A stretch of DNA of 19,218 nt from JAUSIF01 sp964620215 (GCA_964620215.1 CAZUJE010000049.1:1-19218); one strand, 5' to 3'. Numbered from the stretch's first letter, positions 1-8,012 are shown. Made by a program: numbers and translations. The notes: generated from the letters alone by a model not told the origin.

Positions 1-8
1 AGTCACTG

Positions 9-848
9 ATGCCGAGCGTTGCTGACAAGCGCCGCGAATTCAGGCGCCTGCACGAGGCGGGCTGCTTCGTGATTCCGAATCCGTGGGATGTCGGCACCGC
101 GCGCTATCTGCAAGGCCTTGGCTTCAAGGCGCTGGCGGGAACGAGTTCGGGCTACGCTTTCAGCCGCGGACTAGCCGACGGGCGTGTGTCCCGAGATGGG
201 GTGCTCGCGCATGTGCGCGAGATCGCAGAAGCCGCCGACATTCCGTTGAATGTTGATTATGAAAACGGCTTCGCGGAAGACCTGACAGGGCTTGCAAAGA
301 ACGTGCAGCTTTGCGTCGAGACTGGAGTCGCGGGGCTTTCAATCGAAGACTCGACGGGCGATCCGGCAACCCCGCTCTACGATTTCGATACCGCGCTGGA
401 GCGCGTGCGTACGGCGCGGGCCGCGATCGACAAGGCGGGCGGTGAAGTTGTCTTCACGGCACGCAGCGAGGGCTTCATTCGCGGACGGCCCGATCTGGCT
501 GAGACGGTACGCCGTATCGAGGCTTACAAGAATGCTGGGGCGGATTGCCTCTATGCACCGGGAATCAAGACGCGCGAAGAGATCCAAGCCATCGTGAAGG
601 CGGCCGCGCCGAAGCCGGTGAATTTTCTCATGGCCACTGCGACGAATTTCAGCGTGACCGATCTTGCAGGCTTGGGCGTCCGCCGCATCAGCGTGGGCGG
701 CACACTTTCGCGCGTGGCTTGGAATGCATTTATGAGTTCCGCTCGTGAGATCGCGGAGAAGGGAACGTTCAAAAGTTTTGAGGGAGTGATATCTAACGCT
801 CCTCTGAACGAATTTTTCGCGGCGGACGAGAAAAAGCGAAAATCATGA
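9..848 (+). CDS. Isocitrate lyase/phosphoenolpyruvate mutase family protein
   Basis: This 279-residue protein has the full length of the non-isocitrate-lyase members of the ICL/PEP mutase superfamily, TIM-barrel enzymes that cleave or form C-C or C-P bonds of 2-oxo and dicarboxylic acids. Visible family marks are an N-terminal NPWDVGTARYL segment (residues 24-34), TSSGYAF (45-51), the acidic Mg-binding stretch DYENG (83-87), GLSIEDST (109-116) and FTARSEGF. D57, D83, E85 and E113 sit where the metal and substrate ligands of PEP mutase are expected. The KKCGH loop of true isocitrate lyase is absent, so that activity is unlikely. Oxaloacetate decarboxylase, methylisocitrate lyase-like and carboxyphosphonate mutase activities are all possible. 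The chosen ATG gives the usual family N-terminus, but only 8 bases lie upstream, so its ribosome site is not visible. The stop overlaps the next start (ATGA), which implies translational coupling. Confidence 0.85.
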   Translation: MPSVADKRREFRRLHEAGCFVIPNPWDVGTARYLQGLGFKALAGTSSGYAFSRGLADGRVSRDGVLAHVREIAEAADIPLNVDYENGFAEDLTGLAKNVQLCVETGVAGLSIEDSTGDPATPLYDFDTALERVRTARAAIDKAGGEVVFTARSEGFIRGRPDLAETVRRIEAYKNAGADCLYAPGIKTREEIQAIVKAAAPKPVNFLMATATNFSVTDLAGLGVRRISVGGTLSRVAWNAFMSSAREIAEKGTFKSFEGVISNAPLNEFFAADEKKRKS

Positions 849-1540
849 ACGCGCCTGATAAATCGTTTGGCGATCCGATCGACACCACGCCCGCGAAGAA
901 GCCGCAGCCGGTGCGGCTGGAGGGCCATCACACAATCGTCGAACGTCTCGATCCGGCGCATCATTCGCTCGACCTTTGGGCCGGGGTGAAGGACGACGAT
1001 GGCATCTGGACATATCTCGGCTATGGCCCGTTCCCGGACGCGGGGACATTCGCGAACTGGCTGGTGGAGCGCGCGAAGCTGGAAGACCCGTTTTATTATG
1101 TTGTGCTCGATAGGGAATCAAATCGCGCGCTCGGGCTGACCACGCTGATGCGGATCGACACGGCGATGCGGACGATCGAGACGGGCCATATTGTCTACGG
1201 CACTGCGTTGCGGCGCACGGTTCATGCGACCGAAGCGCAATATCTGCTCGCGCAGTATATTTTTGAATCGCTCGGCAATCGCCGCTACGAATGGAAAACC
1301 AATGCGCTGAACAGCGCTTCACGGCGCGCAGCTCTGCGCTACGGGTTCACGTTCGAGGGCGTGTTCCGCCAGCACCAGATCGTGAAGGGCCGCAACCGGG
1401 ACACTGCGTGGTTTTCGATGCTGGACACTGAATGGCCGCGTAACCGCGCCGCGTTTGAGGCTTGGCTGAAGCCGGAAAATTTCGAAAGTGGAAAACAGAT
1501 CCGCAGCCTCGAGGAAATTCGGCAGGGAATTCCGTCGTGA
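845..1540 (+). CDS. GNAT family N-acetyltransferase, RimJ/RimL-like
   Basis: This 231-residue protein belongs to the RimJ/RimL branch of GNAT acetyltransferases, which move an acetyl group from acetyl-CoA to an amino group of a protein terminus or small molecule. The GNAT core spans about residues 24-195. It includes an acceptor-side GYGPFPD segment (59-65), a central ALGLTTLMRID strand (95-105), a TNALNSASRRAALRYGF stretch (152-168) carrying the Asn/Ser typical of RimL proteins, and a final GVFRQHQIVKGRNRDTAWFSML strand pair. The first 20 residues are Pro/Lys-rich and probably disordered. It overlaps the upstream stop by 4 bases (ATGA), and its own stop overlaps the GTG of the next gene (GTGA), so the three genes are probably co-translated. 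The substrate is not predictable. Confidence 0.85.
   Translation: MNAPDKSFGDPIDTTPAKKPQPVRLEGHHTIVERLDPAHHSLDLWAGVKDDDGIWTYLGYGPFPDAGTFANWLVERAKLEDPFYYVVLDRESNRALGLTTLMRIDTAMRTIETGHIVYGTALRRTVHATEAQYLLAQYIFESLGNRRYEWKTNALNSASRRAALRYGFTFEGVFRQHQIVKGRNRDTAWFSMLDTEWPRNRAAFEAWLKPENFESGKQIRSLEEIRQGIPS
1524..1528 (+). promoter_or_regulatory. Ribosome binding site fixing the GTG start of the DenD-like gene
   Basis: AGGGA lies 8 bases before the GTG at 1537. It supports this GTG over an in-frame ATG at 1462 inside the acetyltransferase gene. The protein read from 1537 begins directly with the Rossmann strand expected for the family. Confidence 0.65.
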
Positions 1541-2523
1541 CACATGTTCTGATGACTGGTGCTGCCGGCATGATCGGCTGCAAGCTGACCGAGCGTCTGG
1601 CGAAGGACGGCGCGATCAACGGCAAGAAAATCGAGCGCCTTACGCTAATCGATGTCGTGCAGCCTGCGGTGCCACAGAATATTTCCGGCAAGTGGGATGC
1701 CTGGATTTCTGATCTTGCCGCGCCGGGCGAAGCCGAGAGGGCGGTCGCGGACCGCCCTGATTTCTTTTTTCATCTGGCTGGTGTCGTATCAGGCGAAGCG
1801 GAAACGGATTTCGACAAGGGCTACCGTGTCAATCTCGACGGCACCCGCGCATTGCTAGAGGCGGTGCGCAAGGCTGGCGGCGGCTACTGCCCGAAATTCA
1901 TTTTCACTTCTTCCATCGCGGTATTCGGCGCGCCGTTCCCGGACATGATCCGCGACGAATTCCACCTCACGCCGCTCACCTCCTACGGCACGCAGAAGGC
2001 GATGAGCGAGTTGTTGCTTTCCGATTACACGCGGCGCGGTTTTGTGGAAGGTGTCGGCATCAGACTACCGACAATCTGCGTGCGGCCTGGCAAGCCGAAC
2101 AAGGCGGCGTCCGGTTTTTTCTCCGGCATCATCCGCGAGCCGCTGGCAGGCGAGATGGCGGTATTGCCCGTCGCCGAATCGATCCGTCACACCCATGCAA
2201 GTCCGCGCGCGGCTATCGGATTTCTCATTCATGCGGCGGGACTCACGCGCGGGCAACTCGGCACACGCATCAATCTCAACATGCCCGGCGTGTCCTGCAC
2301 GGTGGGTGAGCAGCTTGCGGCTTTGCGCCGTGTGGCGGGAGATAAAGTTGCTTCACGCATCCGTCGCGAGACCGATCCACTTGTTGAAAGGATCGTCGCG
2401 GGATGGCCGGAAGTTTTCGACGCGCAGCGCGCGCTGAAACTTGGCTTCCGTGCCGAGGAGAAATTCGACGAGATCGTCCGGATCCACATTGACGACGAAC
2501 TCGGCGGCAAGTTCGCCGCCTGA
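1537..2523 (+). CDS. NAD-dependent epimerase/dehydratase, D-erythronate dehydrogenase-like
   Basis: This 328-residue extended short-chain dehydrogenase most resembles DenD-type D-erythronate dehydrogenases, which oxidise a four-carbon sugar acid with NAD. The nucleotide-binding motif GAAGMIG lies at residues 8-14. The acidic residue ending the second strand is in LTLID (35-39). The catalytic set is S125/S126 in FTSSIAVFG, Y150 and K154 in SYGTQK. A C-terminal substrate domain of normal size follows. The start is the GTG at 1537, which overlaps the previous stop (GTGA), has AGGGA upstream and gives the typical N-terminus. A longer reading from an ATG at 1462 would overlap the acetyltransferase by 79 bases and add a non-conserved tail. 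No other known erythronate-pathway genes (kinase, decarboxylase, isomerase) are nearby, so the substrate is uncertain. Confidence 0.85.
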   Translation: MTHVLMTGAAGMIGCKLTERLAKDGAINGKKIERLTLIDVVQPAVPQNISGKWDAWISDLAAPGEAERAVADRPDFFFHLAGVVSGEAETDFDKGYRVNLDGTRALLEAVRKAGGGYCPKFIFTSSIAVFGAPFPDMIRDEFHLTPLTSYGTQKAMSELLLSDYTRRGFVEGVGIRLPTICVRPGKPNKAASGFFSGIIREPLAGEMAVLPVAESIRHTHASPRAAIGFLIHAAGLTRGQLGTRINLNMPGVSCTVGEQLAALRRVAGDKVASRIRRETDPLVERIVAGWPEVFDAQRALKLGFRAEEKFDEIVRIHIDDELGGKFAA

Positions 2524-2528
2524 AAATC

Positions 2529-3242
2529 ATGCGCTTTGAAAAGCCCTTGATCCCGGCGACGCTCATCCGCCGCTACAAGCGTTTCCTGGCCGATGTTGTG
2601 CTGCCTGACGGCGGCGAGACCACGGTGCATGTCGCCAATCCCGGCGCGATGCTCGGACTGGTCGTGCCGGGGAGTAGAGTTTTCCTGTCGAAGTCTGAAA
2701 GCACAACGCGCAAGCTCCCCTATAGCTGGGAACTGGTTGAGGTGAATTTCGGAAGCAGCCCTGAACTTGCCGGCGTGAACACAGGCCATCCGAACAGGAT
2801 TGTAGCTGAAGCCATCGCTGACGGAATTTTGCCCGGCGTCGAGGAATACAAAACCATCCGCCGTGAGGTGAAATACGCGAAGGCAAGCCGCGTGGATTTT
2901 CTGCTGGAGCAGGAAGGCAAACCGCCCTGTTATCTCGAAGTGAAGAACGTCCACATGATGCGGCAGCCGTGCCGCGCTGAGTTTCCTGACTGCGTGAGCG
3001 CCCGTGCGGCGAAGCATATGGGCGATCTCGGCGATGAAGCGGAGCGTGGCGCCCGCGCCATGGTGGTGTTTCTGATCCAGATCGGCTCGGCCGAAAGCTT
3101 TTCACTCGCCCGCGACATCGACCCTGCTTACGGCAAGGCCTTCGACCGGGCGCTGGAACGGGGCGTGGAGGCGCAGGCGCTGGTCTGCCGCGTCACCCCG
3201 GAAGAAATAACGGCGGTCAGGCCGATCCCGGTACTGGGTTAA
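2529..3242 (+). CDS. sfsA: DNA/RNA nuclease SfsA (sugar fermentation stimulation protein)
   Basis: This 237-residue protein matches SfsA in length and layout. An N-terminal OB-like part carries NPGAMLGL (37-44, the family's CPNTGSM region), followed by KLPYSWELVEVN (62-73) and NTGHPNRIVAEAI (84-96). The nuclease part resembles PD-(D/E)xK enzymes, with SRVDFLL (D123), CYLEVKNV (E137, K139) and FPDCVSARAAKHMGDL. E. coli SfsA was first described as stimulating maltose metabolism and later reported to have nuclease activity; its exact role is unsettled. The ATG lies 5 bases after the previous stop, so it probably belongs to the same transcript. The order sfsA-map-radC is familiar from Rhizobiales genomes. 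Confidence 0.93.
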   Translation: MRFEKPLIPATLIRRYKRFLADVVLPDGGETTVHVANPGAMLGLVVPGSRVFLSKSESTTRKLPYSWELVEVNFGSSPELAGVNTGHPNRIVAEAIADGILPGVEEYKTIRREVKYAKASRVDFLLEQEGKPPCYLEVKNVHMMRQPCRAEFPDCVSARAAKHMGDLGDEAERGARAMVVFLIQIGSAESFSLARDIDPAYGKAFDRALERGVEAQALVCRVTPEEITAVRPIPVLG

Positions 3243-3301
3243 GCGTTCTGCTTGCGCGAACCGCTCCATGCCCTAAATTCAAGGGCTCAGCGGAGACAGG
3301 A

Positions 3302-4126
3302 ATGTCCTATATCGAGGCCACATCAGCGCCATTGCGCAAAACCGGGCAGATCAAGCTGCACGGCGAGGAAGGCTTTGCCGGCATGCGCCGGGCAGGCCAG
3401 CTCGTTGCCGAGGCGCTCGATCTGCTGGTTGGATATGTGAAACCGGGCGCTGCCTCCGAGAAACTGGACCGGCTGGTCTTTGAATTTGCGATGGATCGTG
3501 GCGCGCTTCCGGCGACGTTGATGTATCGCGGTTACGGCAAGTCAATCTGCACCTCGATCAATCATGTGGTTTGCCACGGCATTCCGAACGACAAGGCCAT
3601 GCGCGACGGCGACATCGTCAATATCGACGTGACGCTGATCCTCGATGGCTGGCATGGCGACTCCAGCCGCATGTATCTGGTGGGAGAAGTGCCGCGCAGG
3701 GCTGAAAAACTCGTCGATGTTACTTACGACGCGATGATGGCTGGCATCAATACGATCCGCCCCGGCAGCACCACCGGCGACATCGGCGCGGCGATTCAGG
3801 CGGTGGTCGAGCCGAACCATATGAGCGTTGTGCGCGACTTCTGCGGCCACGGCGTCGGCCGTCTGTTTCACGACGAGCCGAACGTGGTGCATGTCGGCCA
3901 GCCGGGAGAAGGTCCGGTGCTGCGGCCCGGAATGTTTTTTACCGTCGAGCCGATGATCAATCTCGGCCGTCCGCATGTAAAGGTTCTGTCCGATGGATGG
4001 ACCGCAGTCACGCGCGACCGGTCCTTGTCCGCGCAGTTCGAACACACGGTCGGCGTGACACAGACCGGCGTCGAAATTTTCACGCTCTCGCCCAAGGGTT
4101 TTCACAAGCCGCCTTACGCCGCCTAG
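3302..4126 (+). CDS. map: Type I methionine aminopeptidase
   Basis: This 274-residue cytoplasmic metalloprotease removes the initiator methionine from nascent proteins. The pita-bread fold is complete, and all five metal ligands can be assigned: D109 (NIDVT), D120 (GDSSRMY), H183 (CGHGVGRLFH), E216 (TVEPM) and E247 (QFEHT). The substrate-site histidine is H92 in VVCHGIPN. An N-terminal extension of about 20 residues precedes the core, as in other alphaproteobacterial homologues. The start has a purine-rich GGAGACAGGA segment just upstream. The 59-base gap after sfsA contains only a weak 5-bp hairpin (3270-3286). It could hold a promoter, but I see no convincing -35/-10 pair. radC follows after 11 bases. 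Confidence 0.96.
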   Translation: MSYIEATSAPLRKTGQIKLHGEEGFAGMRRAGQLVAEALDLLVGYVKPGAASEKLDRLVFEFAMDRGALPATLMYRGYGKSICTSINHVVCHGIPNDKAMRDGDIVNIDVTLILDGWHGDSSRMYLVGEVPRRAEKLVDVTYDAMMAGINTIRPGSTTGDIGAAIQAVVEPNHMSVVRDFCGHGVGRLFHDEPNVVHVGQPGEGPVLRPGMFFTVEPMINLGRPHVKVLSDGWTAVTRDRSLSAQFEHTVGVTQTGVEIFTLSPKGFHKPPYAA

Positions 4127-4137
4127 GCAGGTTCGCA

Positions 4138-4854
4138 ATGCGTTCCGGTACAGGAAAGCCGGCTAACGGGTTCAAGGAACAGCCGCATTATCACGGTCAC
4201 CGCGAGCGGTTGCGTGACCGTTTTCGCGAGGCTGGCCCGGATGCGCTTGCGGATTACGAATTGCTTGAGCTTGTCTTGTTTCGCGCGCTGCCCAGGCGAG
4301 ATGTGAAGCCGCTCGCCAAATCCCTGCTTGAGCGCTTCGGTTCCTTTGCCGAAGTGGTGTCGGCAGCGCCCGCGCGGCTTGCGGAAGTGGAAGGGCTTGG
4401 TGAAGCAGCCATCGGAGAACTCAAGATCGTGCAGGCGGCCGCCAATCGCCTCGCGCGCGGGCGCGTCCGCAAACGCACCGCGCTCTCGTCATGGTCCTCC
4501 GTGCTGGATTATTGCCGCACCTCGATGGCTTTCGCGGACAAGGAGCAGTTCCGCATCATTTTCCTCGACAAGCGCAACCAACTCATCGCCGACGAAGTGC
4601 AGCAGACAGGCACGGTGGATCATACGCCCGTGTATCCGCGCGAGGTCGTGAAGCGTGCGCTGGAATTGTCCGCGACCGCGATCATCCTTGTCCACAATCA
4701 TCCTTCGGGCGATCCAACACCGTCCTCCGCGGACATCCAGATGACGAAACAGATTATCGAAGTCGCCAGGCCGCTTGGCATCGAAGTCCATGACCACATC
4801 ATCGTGGGCAAGGAAGGGCATTCGAGCCTGAAAGGAATGCGGCTGATTTCCTAG
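4138..4854 (+). CDS. radC: RadC family protein (JAB/MPN domain)
   Basis: This 238-residue member of the RadC/UPF0758 family has an N-terminal helix-hairpin-helix-like region (about 20-108, with GHRERLRDRF, DYELLELVL and VEGLGEAAIGELK) and a C-terminal JAB1/MPN-type metalloprotease-like domain. The zinc motif is intact: H186 and H188 in LVHNHPSGDPTPSSAD, then D199. RadC was once thought to be a DNA-repair protein. That link was withdrawn, and the biochemical role of chromosomal RadC remains unclear. The ATG at 4138, 11 bases after the map stop, gives the normal N-terminus. A longer in-frame reading from 3997 would lie almost wholly inside map and has no family support. The stop codon overlaps the first base of the palindromic repeat at 4854. 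Confidence 0.93.
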   Translation: MRSGTGKPANGFKEQPHYHGHRERLRDRFREAGPDALADYELLELVLFRALPRRDVKPLAKSLLERFGSFAEVVSAAPARLAEVEGLGEAAIGELKIVQAAANRLARGRVRKRTALSSWSSVLDYCRTSMAFADKEQFRIIFLDKRNQLIADEVQQTGTVDHTPVYPREVVKRALELSATAIILVHNHPSGDPTPSSADIQMTKQIIEVARPLGIEVHDHIIVGKEGHSSLKGMRLIS

Positions 4855-4901
4855 AGCACGATTCCGAAAGCGGGAACCGGTTTTCGGTATAGATCATGCT
4901 C
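4854..4901. repeat. Rhizobiales-type intergenic palindromic element, possible two-way terminator
   Basis: This 48-base imperfect palindrome fills the gap between the convergent radC and Inh-like genes. The outer arms are GAGCACGAT (4854-4862) and ATCATGCTC (4893-4901), pairing at 8 of 9 positions. The inner arms CCGAAA and TTTCGG pair fully around a GGGAACCGG core. From memory, close relatives of this sequence occur in many copies between genes in Bradyrhizobium, Rhodopseudomonas and related genomes. Lying between two converging stop codons, it could end transcription from both sides. There is no clear T-run, so that role is inferred. Confidence 0.75.
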
Positions 4902-4911
4902 AATAATAGAA

Positions 4912-5619
4912 TTAAGGCCGGGTCAACTGGAGCGGCCGCGGCTTGTCCGGCACCCTGTTCCAGACATTCTCCTGCCGCTCGAAGCGCAGACTTTCTCCGG
5001 ACGCTGACAACAGCAACAGATCTCCGCGCTGCAATTTCCATGCGACCGGAGCGAATTTTTCGATTGCGGCGTCGCATTTCGGCTGGAGTTTAACGGTGAA
5101 CAATTCCTCACCCGCGACCTGGTCGGTCAGTGTGGCCCGGCAGATAACGCCGGCGCCGGGCCGGGAAAAATTCCATTCACCGAATACGTCTGCCGCCTGC
5201 ACGCGGTTTGCAGGATCGACGAATTGCAGGTTGGCGAGGAAATAAACGCCGTCTCCTTCGCGCAACGCTTCATAAATGCCGCCGACGCCTTCGGTGAACT
5301 CGGCAATAACACGGGCGTTTGCACCGACCAGCAAAATCGCGCCGGCGACGCCGGGCTGCCAGGCGTTCACCTCGTTCATGAAGCCAAACATCGAGCCGCA
5401 GGCCTGACGATTCAGGTTCAATGCGAAACTTGCGCCTAGCGGCCGGGCATCGAGCGCGATCGAGCATTTGCGGGTACCGTCGGCGCTGCTGAGTTCATAA
5501 TTCACCGCAAGTGCGCGGATGGCAGCCAGATCAAGTTTTGGCGCGCCGGAAGGCGCTTGCCCGGCGGTGGGGACCGCAAGCAGCAAAAACGCAAAAACTA
5601 GGCCGGTCCAAAATCGCAT
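4912..5619 (-). CDS. Secreted AprI/Inh-like protease inhibitor protein with two domains
   Basis: This 235-residue protein has a signal peptide (hydrophobic stretch at residues 4-18, likely cleavage after AGQA near residue 22) and probably acts in the periplasm. It contains two copies of a domain resembling AprI/Inh, small beta-barrel inhibitors of serralysin-type metalloproteases. Copy one spans about 30-135 and copy two about 143-228. Each has a cysteine pair with identical spacing (C52-C74 and C160-C182), a Trp 12-13 residues later (W87, W194) and a short hydrophobic strand (GAILLVG; DLLLLSA). No serralysin gene is in the window, so the target is unknown; cell-envelope binding is an alternative. 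The gene starts 13 bases after the hydroxyacid dehydrogenase stop and probably shares its transcript. Confidence 0.7.
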   Translation of the reverse strand: MRFWTGLVFAFLLLAVPTAGQAPSGAPKLDLAAIRALAVNYELSSADGTRKCSIALDARPLGASFALNLNRQACGSMFGFMNEVNAWQPGVAGAILLVGANARVIAEFTEGVGGIYEALREGDGVYFLANLQFVDPANRVQAADVFGEWNFSRPGAGVICRATLTDQVAGEELFTVKLQPKCDAAIEKFAPVAWKLQRGDLLLLSASGESLRFERQENVWNRVPDKPRPLQLTRP

Positions 5620-5632
5620 GCGGTTTTCGGGC

Positions 5633-6610
5633 TTACTTCCGCTTGGGAGGATAGGGCGTTTCGACCACTGGCGTTAGCGGCGGCTTGCCGGCTGCCCATG
5701 CTTTCAGATTGTCGACAACAAGCTGGCCCATGGCACGGCGCGTGAATACCGAAGCCGAAGCGACGTGCGGCAGAAGTACGACATTCTCCATCTCCATCAG
5801 CTCCTTCGGTACGCGCGGCTCGTCGGCGAACACATCGAGGCCGGCTGACATGATTTTCTTCGTACGCAGCGCTTCGACCAGCGCAGGTTCGTCCACGACC
5901 GAGCCGCGCGCGACGTTGATGAAAATCCCTGTCGGCCCCAGCGCCTCCAGCACCTTCGCATTGATCATATTCTTGGTGGCGGCTCCGCCGGGAATAATCG
6001 CGATCAGGATGTCCACGTCACGCGCCATCGTGACGAGATCAGGATAGTGCCTGAAGCTGACGCCCCCGGCCTTGCTGCGGCTGTGATAGACGATTGGCAT
6101 GCCGAAAGCTTCGATCCGCTTTGCAATCGCTTTGCCGATGCGGCCCATGCCGATGATTCCCACGGTCCGGTCACGCAGTGATGCCGGCGTCAGCGGATAC
6201 GCTTTCTGAAGCCACTTTCCTTCGCGCAGATAGCGTTCGGCCTGCGGAAGTTCGCGGACTGTGGAGAGCATCAAGCCAAGCGTCGTGTCGGCGACTTCTT
6301 CGTTCAAGACGTCCGGCGTATTGGTGACGATGATGCCGTTCTCGGCCGCATATTTGACGTCAACCGTGTCGTAGCCCACGCCGAAATTCGAAACGATTTC
6401 GAGTTTCGGCATTTTCTTCATGATGTCCGCGTTGACGATTGCCTGCCCGCCCAGGGTCGCCGCGACAATTTTGGGGCCGATGCTTTCGAGAAATGCAGGT
6501 TTGTCCGCCACCTTCGCGTAGTGATGAATCGTGAAAGTATCGCTCAGGCTTTCCTCGATCATGGGGAGCATCGGTCCAGCCATGAACAAATCGGGTTTTT
6601 CAGTCGCCAT
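5633..6610 (-). CDS. D-isomer-specific 2-hydroxyacid dehydrogenase
   Basis: This 325-residue cytoplasmic oxidoreductase interconverts 2-oxo acids and D-2-hydroxy acids (glyoxylate/hydroxypyruvate reductase or D-lactate-dehydrogenase-like). The cofactor motif GMGRIG is at residues 154-159. The catalytic triad of the family is complete: R235 (NVARGSVVDE), E264 (DVFADEP) and H282 (LLPHVASAS). HSRSK (176-180) follows the second cofactor strand. A basic or polar residue there often goes with NADP preference, so glyoxylate/hydroxypyruvate reductase activity is plausible. The gene lies 94 bases downstream of the E2 gene on the same strand, where a weak promoter can be proposed. It may feed 2-oxo acids to, or drain them from, the dehydrogenase complex encoded upstream. 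Confidence 0.9.
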   Translation of the reverse strand: MATEKPDLFMAGPMLPMIEESLSDTFTIHHYAKVADKPAFLESIGPKIVAATLGGQAIVNADIMKKMPKLEIVSNFGVGYDTVDVKYAAENGIIVTNTPDVLNEEVADTTLGLMLSTVRELPQAERYLREGKWLQKAYPLTPASLRDRTVGIIGMGRIGKAIAKRIEAFGMPIVYHSRSKAGGVSFRHYPDLVTMARDVDILIAIIPGGAATKNMINAKVLEALGPTGIFINVARGSVVDEPALVEALRTKKIMSAGLDVFADEPRVPKELMEMENVVLLPHVASASVFTRRAMGQLVVDNLKAWAAGKPPLTPVVETPYPPKRK

Positions 6611-6646
6611 TTCAATTTCCAGAACAAAGAATGAATAGGAGTCCGC

Positions 6647-6676
6647 AATCTATCGAATTGATCGTTGCGATATCAA
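6647..6676 (-). promoter_or_regulatory. Candidate sigma70 promoter for the hydroxyacid dehydrogenase and Inh-like genes
   Basis: On the minus strand, TTGATA (6676-6671) is followed after 18 bases by TAGATT (6652-6647), about 37 bases before the ATG. The -35 matches consensus at 5 of 6 positions and the -10 at 4 of 6. It is plausible but not distinctive, and the gene may instead be read from upstream. Confidence 0.3.
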
Positions 6677-6704
6677 GAAGGAATACCGGGCAAGCGGGCG
6701 GGGT

Positions 6705-8009
6705 TCAAACGAGCGCCGTGACCGGCTTCTCGATGAAATTCCTGAATGCGCCGAGGAGTTCGGCGCCAAGCGCGCCATCGACGGCGCGGTGGTCGCAGGA
6801 AAGTGTTACGGTCATGACGCTGGCGAAGGCAATGCCGCCGCCAGCCGGCTCAACCGCCTGCCGGCGAGTGGCGCCGACCGCGAGAATAGTCGCATGTGGC
6901 GGATTGATAATTGCCGCGAATTCCCGCACGCCGTGCATGCCGAGATTGGAAATGGCGCTGGAGCCGCCTTGGTATTCGGCGGGCTTCAGTTTTTTTGATT
7001 TGGCGCGCGCAGCGAGATCGCGCATCTCTTCGGAGATCGCACGCACGGTTTTTGCTTCCGCGTTACGGATCACGGGCGTCACCAGCCCGCCATCGATCGC
7101 GACGGCGACGGCAATATCGGACTGTTTGAAACGGAGGATTTTGTCTTCGGCGAACACGGCATTCGCCGCAGGCACGGTTTGCAGCGCCCAGGCCCAGGCT
7201 TTGATGATGAAATCGTTGAGCGACAGCTTGAAGGCGGGATTGCCGTCCTTGTCCTTTGGGACCGCAGCATTTGCATCCTTGCGCAGCTTAAGCAGCGCGC
7301 CCACATCGATGTCCATGCTCAGATAGAAATGCGGGATCGTCTGCTTGGCCTGCACGAGTCGCGTTGCAATGGTCTTCCGCATTCCGTCGAGCGGAATTTC
7401 CTCATGCGGCGTGGTTGCGTATAGCGCCTTGATCTCGGCACTCGATAGGCCGGAAGCGATAGCGGCGGGCATTCTTGCCCCGCCGGATTGAACATCGCGC
7501 GCGACAATTCTTCCGTGCGGTCCGCTGCCCTGAATACGCGAGAGGTCAATTCCGGTTTCCTTTGCAAGGCGTCGCGCGAGCGGGGTGGTCGATCTTCCGC
7601 CAATCATCGCGGGGCCGAAATTTCCTTCCGGCGTGCGGACCTCGAAAAAAGGATCCAGTTTGATGGCTGCACCCTTGGCTGCCACTTGCGGCGCGTAGTT
7701 TAGCACTGGCTTCGCAGCGGCAGGTTTTGGAGCAGGGGCGGGCGCGGGAGTTTTTGCAGCGGACGCGGAGGTATCACCCGCACCGGAAATAACAGCAACA
7801 ATCGCGCCGACCGGCGCGACTTCTCCGGCCTTGACCCGGATTTCCGAAAGCGTGCCGGCACTGGTCGAAGGCACTTCCATCGAAACCTTGTCGGTCTCGA
7901 TTTCAAACAGATTTTCGCCGGGCTTGATCCTGTCGCCCGCCTTCTTGAACCATTTGGTGATCTTGCCCTCGGCAACCGTTTCGCCGAGCTGAGGCATCAG
8001 AATATCCAA
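6705..8009 (-). CDS. Dihydrolipoamide acyltransferase, E2 of a 2-oxoacid dehydrogenase complex
   Basis: This 434-residue E2 is the core of a 2-oxoacid dehydrogenase complex and moves the acyl group from lipoamide to CoA. An N-terminal lipoyl domain (1-77) has the lipoylated lysine K41 in ETDKVSMEV. An Ala/Pro-rich linker (78-102) follows, then a peripheral-subunit-binding domain (about 139-173, TPLARRLAKETGIDLSRIQG) and a catalytic domain ending in CDHRAVDG, with H407 and D411 of the HxxxD motif. A single lipoyl domain and the gene order suit an acetoin, pyruvate or branched-chain-type complex. The start is TTG at 8009, supported by GGAGAAGG just upstream and by the lipoyl domain beginning immediately. 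It follows the aldehyde dehydrogenase after 16 bases. No E3 gene is present in the window. Confidence 0.93.
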   Translation of the reverse strand: MDILMPQLGETVAEGKITKWFKKAGDRIKPGENLFEIETDKVSMEVPSTSAGTLSEIRVKAGEVAPVGAIVAVISGAGDTSASAAKTPAPAPAPKPAAAKPVLNYAPQVAAKGAAIKLDPFFEVRTPEGNFGPAMIGGRSTTPLARRLAKETGIDLSRIQGSGPHGRIVARDVQSGGARMPAAIASGLSSAEIKALYATTPHEEIPLDGMRKTIATRLVQAKQTIPHFYLSMDIDVGALLKLRKDANAAVPKDKDGNPAFKLSLNDFIIKAWAWALQTVPAANAVFAEDKILRFKQSDIAVAVAIDGGLVTPVIRNAEAKTVRAISEEMRDLAARAKSKKLKPAEYQGGSSAISNLGMHGVREFAAIINPPHATILAVGATRRQAVEPAGGGIAFASVMTVTLSCDHRAVDGALGAELLGAFRNFIEKPVTALV

Positions 8010-8012
8010 GCG

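Noticed and set aside
3270..3286. Hairpin GCCCT...AGGGC between sfsA and map as a terminator
   Set aside because: The stem has only 5 bp, no T-run follows, and it lies close to the map ribosome site. It is too weak to call.
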